Below are positions 25,829-32,105 of a stretch of 32,105 bases of DNA, piece after piece (the stretch's first letter is position 1; every line of letters starts with the position of its first letter). The position numbers and the translations under genes are program-made. A model generated the notes under the pieces. That model saw nothing but the letters and a program-made list of their open reading frames with translations. It ran no database searches and was not told where the DNA came from. Origin of the DNA: Deltaproteobacteria bacterium (GTDB lineage Bacteria; Desulfobacterota; Desulfobaccia; Desulfobaccales; 0-14-0-80-60-11); the NCBI GenBank assembly GCA_016874915.1, contig VGSW01000024.1, positions 1 through 32,105 on the forward strand, given 5' to 3'.

Positions 25829-25862
25829 ACTTGGCGAAAAATTATTTGAACTTGACGAAAAA
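25829..25862. repeat. Direct repeat ACTTG(G/A)CGAAAAA x2, 21 bp start to start
   Basis: Copies at 25829-25841 and 25850-25862. Confidence 0.7.
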
Positions 25863-25885
25863 CTGAGTAGATTGGATGAGTAGGT

Positions 25886-25920
25886 ACCGAGTGGCAGGTG
25901 GATGAAACCTGCCAATCGGT
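25886..25920. repeat. Inverted repeat/hairpin ACCGA-gt-GGCAGGT-ggatgaa-ACCTGCC-aa-TCGGT
   Basis: 7-bp perfect inner stem and 5-bp perfect outer stem. Confidence 0.75.
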
Positions 25921-25977
25921 GCAAGGTGGGTGTGTCAACCATGCGGGTTTGAAGGGCTTCCCGTCATGCCATGAGCA

Positions 25978-26042
25978 CTTCAAATCCGGTGTGCCTTCTG
26001 AGGAAGGGGGCAGGTGGGTTCGATTCCCATGCACTTCCGCCA
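25978..26042 (+). tRNA. Partial tRNA-Sec (3' half from anticodon loop to CCA); inferred att core
   Basis: CTTCAAA anticodon loop (UCA), CCTTC-TGAG-GAAGG variable arm, GTGGG-TTCGATT-CCCAT T-arm, 8-nt acceptor GCACTTCC + GCCA. Matching 5' half (GGAAGTGC…) not seen upstream, and the anticodon stem does not pair. Confidence 0.75.
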
Positions 26043-26121
26043 ACCTTTTTACCTAATGTCAACGCCCTCCAGCCAGAATCCGTATAAATCGCCCTCTGTC
26101 CCCCACCCGCGATTTTATTAT

Positions 26122-26150
26122 TTGACAGAGGCCGGTTTTGATAATAATAT
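26122..26150 (+). promoter_or_regulatory. Sigma70-type promoter upstream of csp
   Basis: TTGACA (26122-26127), 17-nt spacer, TAATAT (26145-26150). Confidence 0.7.
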
Positions 26151-26194
26151 TTAAAGAGCTAATGCCCGCCAACCCAAGGGAACTCAATCGGTTA

Positions 26195-26231
26195 GGGGAA
26201 CGGGGTACGGCCCCTTCCCCTGATTTTTTTT
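26195..26231 (+). terminator. Terminator/attenuator-like hairpin in the csp leader
   Basis: GGGGAA-c-GGGG…CCCC-TTCCCC stem followed by TGATTTTTTTT. Confidence 0.55.
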
Positions 26232-26284
26232 CCGGGCCGCGGGGCTTTCCCCGGAGGGGGAGAATTTCAAGGAGGTTTTGAGTA

Positions 26285-26488
26285 ATGCGAGTAAAAGGTA
26301 GGGTCAAGTGGTTCAACGATTCCAAAGGGTATGGGTTCATTTCCCAGGAGAACGGGCCGGACGTGTTTGTTCATCACAGCAGCATCCAAGGTGATGGCTT
26401 CCGCTCCCTGAAGGAAGATCAGGAAGTGGAATTCGAAATCGTTGAAGGCCGCAAAGGCCCCCAGGCCCACAACGTGGTAAAACTTTAA
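26285..26488 (+). CDS. Cold-shock protein (67 aa)
   Basis: [16 protein letters not shown]…[16 protein letters not shown] before ATG. Confidence 0.96.
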   Translation: MRVKGRVKWFNDSKGYGFISQENGPDVFVHHSSIQGDGFRSLKEDQEVEFEIVEGRKGPQAHNVVKL

Positions 26489-26499
26489 GTGCAGTTCCG

Positions 26500-26520
26500 G
26501 CCGGGGCCTCAAGCCCCGGC
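26500..26520. repeat. GC-rich hairpin between csp and FKBP gene
   Basis: GCCGGGGC-ctcaa-GCCCCGGC perfect 8-bp stem, no T-tract. Confidence 0.75.
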
Positions 26521-26543
26521 ATCCGGGGTCTGCAGGAGCGATT

Positions 26544-27044
26544 ATGACTATAGGAAAAAATGCCAAAAACGGCGATTATGTGCAAATTCACTACACAGGC
26601 ACCCTGGAAGACCACTCGGTGTTTGATTCCAGTGAAAACCGGGGGCCTTTGGAATTCCAATTAGGGGGCGGCCGCGTCATCCCCGGCTTCAACGACGCGG
26701 TCCTGGGCATGTCCGTCCAGGAAGAAAAAGAGATCTCTCTCCATCCGGACCAGGCTTACGGTGACCCCCACCCTGAGGCTATCCGGGAATTTCCCGCGGA
26801 AGTGCTCAAAGGCCATCAAATCCAGGTGGGCCAGGTGTTGGGCTTCAACAGTCCCCAGGGGCCGGTGCACGGCAGGGTCCTATCCATTGACACGGACAAA
26901 TTTTTGGTGGACTTCAATCACCCCCTGGCCGGAAAGACCCTGACTTTCAAAATCAAACTGGTGGGCATCACTGATGCCCCCACCCAGGCCAGCTGCGGCT
27001 GCGGTTGCCCTCCGGACACCGACTGCGGCACGACCTGCGGATAA
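26544..27044 (+). CDS. SlyD-like FKBP-type peptidyl-prolyl isomerase (166 aa) with Cys-rich tail
   Basis: VQIHYTGTLEDHSVFDSS…GGGRVIPGFNDAVLGM…AYGDPHPEAI; C-terminal CGCGCPPDTDCGTTCG. Confidence 0.92.
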   Translation: MTIGKNAKNGDYVQIHYTGTLEDHSVFDSSENRGPLEFQLGGGRVIPGFNDAVLGMSVQEEKEISLHPDQAYGDPHPEAIREFPAEVLKGHQIQVGQVLGFNSPQGPVHGRVLSIDTDKFLVDFNHPLAGKTLTFKIKLVGITDAPTQASCGCGCPPDTDCGTTCG

Positions 27045-27050
27045 TTTTTC

Positions 27051-27158
27051 TCACCACCAAGACACAAAGAATCAAAAGCTCTAATATCTTATAGGTGTTG
27101 GCGCCGACGACGCCAACACCTATAAGTTTTCCTTGGTGGCTTTGTGTCTTGGTGGTGA
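27051..27158. repeat. Nested inverted-repeat element (19-bp outer and 16-bp inner perfect arms)
   Basis: TCACCACCAAGACACAAAG…CTTTGTGTCTTGGTGGTGA enclosing CTTATAGGTGTTGGCG-ccgacga-CGCCAACACCTATAAG. Confidence 0.9.
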
Positions 27159-27171
27159 ATTATTTAAAAAA

Positions 27172-27194
27172 AGCACAGCCTGGAAGGCTGTGCT
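27172..27194. terminator. 10-bp hairpin; candidate terminator in leftward orientation
   Basis: AGCACAGCCT-gga-AGGCTGTGCT; leftward reading is followed by TTTTTTT. Confidence 0.6.
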
Positions 27195-27369
27195 GTGGGG
27201 GAGAGTGAGAGGGTTGAGAGATTGGAGGCACGGGGAGGTCGTGCCTTTTTTATTTAAAACCTATTCGCATTCAATCGGTGGCACCGGCTTCCACCCGGTG
27301 GAGCGCAGGCTAAAGCCTGCGGCTACAAAAAAATCTCTCTTGAATGCACCTTGTTATGAGATTCAATCT

Positions 27370-27666
27370 TTACGGGGCACTGCCCGGGATACTGGCCGCC
27401 GGAGCAAATTGGCCACCGCGGCCGCTCCGGGGCCCCCTGGGGCCCCGGCCCTGGGGGTTGCCGCTCCATGCCTGCCTCTGCTGGTAACCGGGATAGTTGG
27501 GACAATTGACGTTGCCCATTCCCCGGCCCGGTCCCCATCCCTGGGAGGTGGGATTGGGGCACCAGGCGCCTCGTCCCCGAGGCTGGGCATAGCTCAGATC
27601 CGCAGCCATTACCACACTGCCCAGCGCCAGGGCCAGGCAGGCAGCCAGCCATTTATAAGTCTTCAT
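27370..27666 (-). CDS. Small secreted Gly/Pro/Arg-rich protein (98 aa)
   Basis: Signal-peptide-like MKTYKWLAACLALALGSVVMAADLSYA; GGGAG before ATG. Confidence 0.65.
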   Translation of the reverse strand: MKTYKWLAACLALALGSVVMAADLSYAQPRGRGAWCPNPTSQGWGPGRGMGNVNCPNYPGYQQRQAWSGNPQGRGPRGPRSGRGGQFAPAASIPGSAP

Positions 27667-27763
27667 GAAATAGTACTCCCTTCAGTGAAAGTCGTCCTTT
27701 AAGAATGACTTGTTTTCTGTTTCTGTTTTAAAAAACCTTTTGCGCTGCGCCCAACATCCGGGA

Positions 27764-28339
27764 TTAGTCCGGCGGCAACGGCGGCGGTGGACCCTTGGGT
27801 CCCATGGGTCCCATGAATCCCTTGGGTCCCATAGGTCCCATGCCCATGGGGCCCCGGCCCTTACCCATGCCTTTGCCCATGCCAGGAGGGGGCATGCGGC
27901 TGAAGCGGTCCTGCATCAGGTCCACGAAGGCCGCTTGCTGTTCCGGTTTCAAGTGCTTCTTGAAGTCCAGCAGGAACCGGGCCATTTCTTCTTCCAAGCC
28001 CCCCTGAAGGTCGCTGATCTCCCGGATCTTAGCCCGCATGGCTTCCCACTGGGAATCCTGGGCTTTGATCAGGTTAACCAACTCCTGACGCTTCCGGGCC
28101 AGGTTCTGCCGGGCCGCCATCACCCGGCGGCGGTGCTCCGGCAACATTTGCCTCATGACCTGGCGCTGGTGGTCCTCCAGGTGCAGCGCCCCCCAGAGCT
28201 CCCGCATGTGCATGGGCGGCGGCGCCACCGGTGCGGGGCGGGCATGGTCCTGATACCGCAGATAGATCAGGGTGCCGATGGTCCCCAGGTTCAGGGCCAG
28301 GGAAAAAATCACCAGGTATAAAAGCCAATCCCGCTTCAT
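27764..28339 (-). CDS. Periplasmic heavy-metal sensor/CpxP-ZraP-like protein (191 aa) with MGPMGPKG repeat tail
   Basis: N-terminal TM, helical LTxxQ-like region, repeat tail; start overlaps the stop of the anti-sigma-like gene. Confidence 0.6.
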   Translation of the reverse strand: MKRDWLLYLVIFSLALNLGTIGTLIYLRYQDHARPAPVAPPPMHMRELWGALHLEDHQRQVMRQMLPEHRRRVMAARQNLARKRQELVNLIKAQDSQWEAMRAKIREISDLQGGLEEEMARFLLDFKKHLKPEQQAAFVDLMQDRFSRMPPPGMGKGMGKGRGPMGMGPMGPKGFMGPMGPKGPPPPLPPD

Positions 28340-28809
28340 GAGCCGTTACCTTCTTCCCCGTATGAAACCACCACCGCGCCCAGAGAACCCTGGGGGAAGT
28401 CGTGAAAGTCTTCCAGGGCCAGGATTTCCCCGCCATTGCCGTTGGCGGCGGGGTAGAGGAGGTACATATCCCGGGCCAGGGCGCCTCCCAGGGTAAGGCC
28501 CATCATCAGGGACGCCGCCAGGGCCAGGCTCTGCCACCAGCGACGGCGGGGCCGGGCCCGACGGGCCAAAACCCCCTCGGCCACCTGGGGCGGCGCCGTC
28601 GCCTCCAGCCGGCCCAGGGCGTCGTCCAGGGCGGTGAGCAGGGCCCGTTCCCGGCGGCAGCCGGCGCAGACCTCCAGGTGGGCCGCTACCGTCCGGCGGG
28701 CCTGGGCCTCCAGTTCGTCGTCCAGCCAGGCCGACAATTGCTCTCTTATCTGCTCGCAGCGAGGTTCCATGGGTTTCATCCAGAAAAGATGCCTTATTTT
28801 TAATAACAA
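28336..28809 (-). CDS. Zinc-finger (zf-HC2-like) anti-sigma-type membrane protein (157 aa; start may be internal)
   Basis: CEQIREQLSAWLDDELEAQARRTVAAHLEVCAGCRRE… then one TM segment. Confidence 0.75.
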   Translation of the reverse strand: MLLKIRHLFWMKPMEPRCEQIREQLSAWLDDELEAQARRTVAAHLEVCAGCRRERALLTALDDALGRLEATAPPQVAEGVLARRARPRRRWWQSLALAASLMMGLTLGGALARDMYLLYPAANGNGGEILALEDFHDFPQGSLGAVVVSYGEEGNGS

Positions 28810-28997
28810 TTACAAATGGAAAATTCGGCGCGGGGGCCAAAAAATTTTTTCCTGCTTCCGGGAGAGGGAACCAGGGCGCCTGGCCGGCCCCTCTCAGTCT
28901 TTAGCGCCAATTCGTCCAGAGAAAATCCTTTCTCCGCGACCACAACGGGCAATTCCATGTATAATGTAACTTGCACCCGGCCCTCCCCTTAAAAAAC

Positions 28998-29780
28998 ATG
29001 AACTCATTGTTAGAAATCATTGATCTTTCTCACAACTTCGGCGGCCTGCGGGCGGTGTCGGAGTTTGGCTTAACGATACGGGAAGGCGAGCTGGTGGGCC
29101 TAATCGGCCCCAACGGCGCGGGCAAGACCACCATCTTCAATCTCATCACCGGAGTTTTTCGCATTGCTCAAGGACGCATCCATTACCAGGGCGAGGACAT
29201 CACCCAATGGCCCAGCCACCGCATCACTGCCGCGGGCATTGCCCGCACGTTCCAGAACATCCGGCTCTTTAAAGAGTTGAGCGTGCTGGACAACGTGCGC
29301 CTGGGGGCCTTTTCCCGGCACCGTTATTCTCTATTTGAGTCATTGTGCCGCAGCTCCAATTTTCGGGAACAAGAAGAAAGTCTGACCCGGAGGGCCTATG
29401 AGCTGCTGGACCGCTTTCAACTGGCCCGTTACGCCGACGCCCCCACCCGCAACCTGCCTTACGGAGAGCAGCGGCGCATCGAGATCGCCCGAGCCTTGAT
29501 CAGCAATCCCCGGCTGCTGCTCCTGGACGAGCCCGCCGCGGGCATGAACCAAGCGGAAGCTGAAGAACTCATCCGGCTGATCAGAGAATTAAAAGAGGAG
29601 TTTTCCCTGACCATCCTGCTCATTGAGCACCAGATGCGGGTGGTCTTGAACCTCTGCCAGCGGGTTACGGTGCTGGACTTCGGGGAAACCATCGCCTCCG
29701 GGCCACCCCAGGAAATCCAGCGCCACCCCAAGGTCCTGGAGGCTTATCTGGGGCGGGACGGGGCTTTGGCGGCAGACTAA
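28998..29780 (+). CDS. livG: Branched-chain amino acid ABC transporter ATP-binding protein, LivG-type
   Basis: [57 protein letters not shown]. Track ORF starts at 28971; MNSLLEI start preferred. Confidence 0.88.
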   Translation: MNSLLEIIDLSHNFGGLRAVSEFGLTIREGELVGLIGPNGAGKTTIFNLITGVFRIAQGRIHYQGEDITQWPSHRITAAGIARTFQNIRLFKELSVLDNVRLGAFSRHRYSLFESLCRSSNFREQEESLTRRAYELLDRFQLARYADAPTRNLPYGEQRRIEIARALISNPRLLLLDEPAAGMNQAEAEELIRLIRELKEEFSLTILLIEHQMRVVLNLCQRVTVLDFGETIASGPPQEIQRHPKVLEAYLGRDGALAAD

Positions 29781-29790
29781 GAGTTGTAAG

Positions 29791-29825
29791 TGACCAGTGA
29801 TCAGTGACCAGTGACCAGTAATCAG
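29791..29825. repeat. Tandem heptamer repeat TGACCAG x5
   Basis: TGACCAG TGATCAG TGACCAG TGACCAG TAATCAG. Confidence 0.85.
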
Positions 29826-29932
29826 TTTTAAAAATTGGCCGGTGGCTAATGGTTATTTTTTTTCGGCTTGGAAAAATTCCTGTAGGGTGCACCGCGCGCA
29901 CCCGCTTTGCGGCTCATTTCGGAAGGCCAGTT

Positions 29933-29954
29933 AGGCGGGCACAGAGGCCCGCCT
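29933..29954. repeat. Hairpin AGGCGGGC-acagag-GCCCGCCT
   Basis: Perfect 8-bp inverted repeat. Confidence 0.75.
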
Positions 29955-30054
29955 CACCAATTATTGCATATTTTATACTTATAGCCTTCGGCTCCGGCTG
30001 AAGCCTGCGGCTGCATTTCTTAAGCTGTAAAAAGCTGACCGCTGATAGCTTCTT

Positions 30055-30768
30055 ATGAAACCCTTATTGGAAGTAACCGACCTGTGGATCTCCTACGACC
30101 GCATCGCCGCGGTGCGGGGGGTGTCTTTTGCCGTGGGAGCGGGAGAGATCGTCACCCTCATCGGAGCCAACGGCGCGGGGAAATCCACCATTTTACGGGC
30201 CATTTCCGGGCTGACGCCCACGGCCCGGGGCCGGGTGGTCTTTGAAGGAGAGGATTTAATCAAGCTTCCTGCCCATCTCCGATCCCAGCGGGGCATCGCC
30301 CACGTCCCCGAAGGCCGGGGGATTTTCGGGAATTTGACCGTTCAGGAAAACCTGCGTCTGGCGGCTTACGCCCGGCGGGACCACGAGATCTTTGCCGATA
30401 TGGGAGAGGTTTACCGCCTCTTCCCCCGGCTGGGGGAACGCCGCCTCCAATGGGGCAACACCCTGTCCGGCGGCGAACAGCAGATGCTGGCGGTGGGAAG
30501 GGCCTTGATGAGCCGGGCCCGGATGCTCCTCCTGGATGAACCCTCCATGGGCCTGGCCCCCATGCTGGTCCGGGAGATTTTCCGGGTCATCAAGCGCATC
30601 AACCAGCAGGGAGCCACCATCCTCCTGGTGGAGCAAAACGCCCACCTGGCCCTGGAGGTGGCCCACCGGGCCTATATCCTGGAGACCGGGGAAGTGGCCC
30701 TATCCGGGCCTAGCGCCGAGCTGCGCCATCATCCCCAGGTTCAGGAAGCATATCTGGGCGGAACTTAG
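30055..30768 (+). CDS. livF: Branched-chain amino acid ABC transporter ATP-binding protein, LivF-type
   Basis: TLIGANGAGKSTILRAISG, TLSGGEQQMLAVGRALMS, LLLDEPSMGLAP, ILLVEQNAHLAL. Confidence 0.9.
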   Translation: MKPLLEVTDLWISYDRIAAVRGVSFAVGAGEIVTLIGANGAGKSTILRAISGLTPTARGRVVFEGEDLIKLPAHLRSQRGIAHVPEGRGIFGNLTVQENLRLAAYARRDHEIFADMGEVYRLFPRLGERRLQWGNTLSGGEQQMLAVGRALMSRARMLLLDEPSMGLAPMLVREIFRVIKRINQQGATILLVEQNAHLALEVAHRAYILETGEVALSGPSAELRHHPQVQEAYLGGT

Positions 30769-30778
30769 TTATTAGGGG

Positions 30779-30859
30779 AAAAGGTTAAAAGGGAAAAAGG
30801 CGAAAAGGGATAAGGTTTTTTTCTCTGAACCTTATCCCCTCTTCCCCTTTTAACCTTTT
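30779..30859. terminator. Long bidirectional terminator-like hairpin between convergent genes
   Basis: AAAAGGTTAAAAGGG (30779-30793)/CCCTTTTAACCTTTT (30845-30859) and GGGATAAGGTT (30807-30817)/AACCTTATCCC (30828-30838). Confidence 0.8.
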
Positions 30860-30885
30860 AGCCTTTTAACCCCACGATTAACGGC

Positions 30886-31374
30886 TCAATCTTCTTCAAT
30901 CTTCTCCATATGGTGCACTCGCAAATATAGCCCTACTCCCAAAGAAGAAAGTTCTCCGTAAATCATGACATTGTCCATGCGCTTGAGAGGATATTCCTTG
31001 ACCTTATGCTGGTCCAGGGCCGCCAGGTCGAAGTATTCCCGCATCTCCGGGGCGCCGTAGGTGGCGAACCATTTGAGGCGGTACCACCCTAAAGGGTGGC
31101 GAGGGTAGGAGAGGTAATTGCGCACCATGGCCGGGTCATAGGTGAGGAATTCCCAGAAGTAGGCGGGCACCCGGACTTTCTGGCCGGCTTGCAGGCCGGC
31201 TTGGGAAGCATCGAGGAGTTGACCGTAAGAAATGAGGGTGTATTCCTGGGGTGAAAAAGACCCGGGTAGAGGCCGCAGTTCCCCGCAGGCCGCGCCTCCA
31301 AGCAGGACTGCAGCCGCTATGACGGCCTGGAGCAGCCGTGTGGGGGAATGGTTCAGTTGGCAGGATTTTTTCAT
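30886..31374 (-). CDS. Putative lipoprotein (162 aa)
   Basis: Signal sequence with lipobox LGGAAC; compact conserved-looking ORF. Confidence 0.65.
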   Translation of the reverse strand: MKKSCQLNHSPTRLLQAVIAAAVLLGGAACGELRPLPGSFSPQEYTLISYGQLLDASQAGLQAGQKVRVPAYFWEFLTYDPAMVRNYLSYPRHPLGWYRLKWFATYGAPEMREYFDLAALDQHKVKEYPLKRMDNVMIYGELSSLGVGLYLRVHHMEKIEED

Positions 31375-31430
31375 AAGGTTGTCAGTGGAGATACTTTAGC
31401 ATAGAATTAGTAAAGAAAGGAGACTCAATC

Positions 31431-31709
31431 ATGGCCTGCGCCATTATTATTCGCTTCCATGACGGTTTCCAGTCCTACCTGGTGCTGGACGAAAACAACC
31501 CCCGGGAACTCTTGCGCCACTGGGGGTTTCAGGAAGAGTTCTCGGCCCGCCCCTGGCTGGGCTCCCTGGACCCGATGGATGCCCTGGAAGAATGGTCGGA
31601 AATGCTGGCGGAAGACCCCTTGAATTATCAAATTGCCGATGAAAACCACCAAGTTTTTCGCGTCGAGCGCTCCTGCTGGGATCATGTCGACATCTGGCCT
31701 AAAATCTAG
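31431..31709 (+). CDS. Hypothetical small protein (92 aa)
   Basis: AGAAAGGAG upstream of ATG; natural composition. Confidence 0.6.
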   Translation: MACAIIIRFHDGFQSYLVLDENNPRELLRHWGFQEEFSARPWLGSLDPMDALEEWSEMLAEDPLNYQIADENHQVFRVERSCWDHVDIWPKI

Positions 31710-31740
31710 AACCCGATAGAGGCTCTGGCAAATATGGTTT

Positions 31741-31805
31741 TTGTCATCCTGAACGAAGTGAAGGATCTCCAAATACGGGATTCTTCGCGGCGCTCAGAAT
31801 GACAA
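31741..31805. repeat. Imperfect inverted repeat, dispersed genomic repeat type
   Basis: TTGTCATCCTGAACGAAGTGAAGGATC…GATTCTTCGCGGCGCTCAGAATGACAA. Confidence 0.65.
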
Positions 31806-31989
31806 TTCCTGCCAACGGGGAATTTTGCAAGAACCTCGATGGAGTGTCCTTTTTAAAAGGATGGCCAATTATTTATTAGGGCCTGAAACAGTTCTGTCCG
31901 GTTAAAAAGCAGAAATAGTCCGAAAACGCCCTTAAATCTGTTACAATGGGTTTACCATAACCTATCAAACAGAAAGGAGAATTCGGACT

Positions 31990-32105
31990 ATGGCCCATTG
32001 TAACACGATCTTTGGTCAGATGCTAAAACTAATTCCGAGACATCATTTCTCCAGCCTGGAGCAGGAACACGGCACTGGTCGGGCCGCCCGCTCTTTCAGC
32101 CGCTG
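31990..32105 (+). mobile_element. 5' end of IS4-type transposase CDS (DUF4372-like N-terminus), truncated by the window
   Basis: MAHCNTIFGQMLKLIPRHHFSSLEQEHGTGRAARSFSR resembles DUF4372-type transposase N-termini; AGAAAGGAG upstream. Confidence 0.75.

Larger units (their letters stand above)
1..26042. mobile_element. Right-hand part of an integrated prophage/phage-like element, bounded at right by a tRNA-Sec 3' fragment; left end and integrase outside the window
   Basis: Phage polyvalent protein, endolysin, holin-like and spanin genes, then RM cargo, ending at a partial tRNA-Sec 3' half; housekeeping-type genes (csp, FKBP) begin immediately after. Confidence 0.75.

Noticed and set aside
25825-26043. 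72-aa minus-strand ORF (MAEVHGNRTHLPPSSEGTPDLK…)
   Set aside because: It is the antisense translation of the tRNA-Sec fragment and hairpin region, not a gene.
27133-27702. 189-aa +strand ORF
   Set aside because: Covers the palindromic repeat region and runs antisense to a small secreted protein with a good signal peptide and SD.
1-32105. CRISPR arrays
   Set aside because: No regularly spaced direct repeats with unique spacers were seen; the short tandem repeats (TGACCAG, GPMGPK-coding) lack spacers.

Overview
I read the window as the right end of an integrated prophage or phage-like element (about 1-26042) next to core chromosome (about 26043-31900), with the start of an IS4-type transposase at the far right edge. 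The element contains: a small phage gene (47-1210); a 4603-aa polyvalent protein (1207-15018) with a ParB/DdrB-like region, an N6-MTase, a Strawberry-notch-like helicase, a RadC/JAB domain, a HExxH zincin and LPD-like regions; a lysis cassette (GH108 endolysin, holin-like protein, overlapping Rz/Rz1 spanins); and an AT-richer leftward cargo block. The cargo block holds Vsr, a type ISP/IIG-like nuclease-MTase, a protein with two complete C5-MTase domains, an RHH regulator, a small Gly-Asn-Tyr repeat protein and a PD-(D/E)XK REase-like protein. The right boundary is a 3'-half fragment of a selenocysteine tRNA (anticodon loop to CCA, 25978-26042). I read this as the att site of integration into selC. 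The strongest novel signals are: (i) two, possibly three, small ORFs nested in the +1 frame of the giant gene. Each has an SD-like site and a local shift of GC3 periodicity, and each sits at a domain boundary where the giant protein becomes low-complexity. (ii) An RHH-tandem C5 MTase-nuclease/MTase-Vsr operon, in which the N6-MTase motif IV is NPPS and a palindromic operator candidate lies upstream. (iii) The tRNA-Sec att site with helically phased direct repeats nearby. (iv) A csp leader with a strong promoter followed by a terminator-like hairpin. Everything here comes from reading sequence and ORF translations; no homology search was run.
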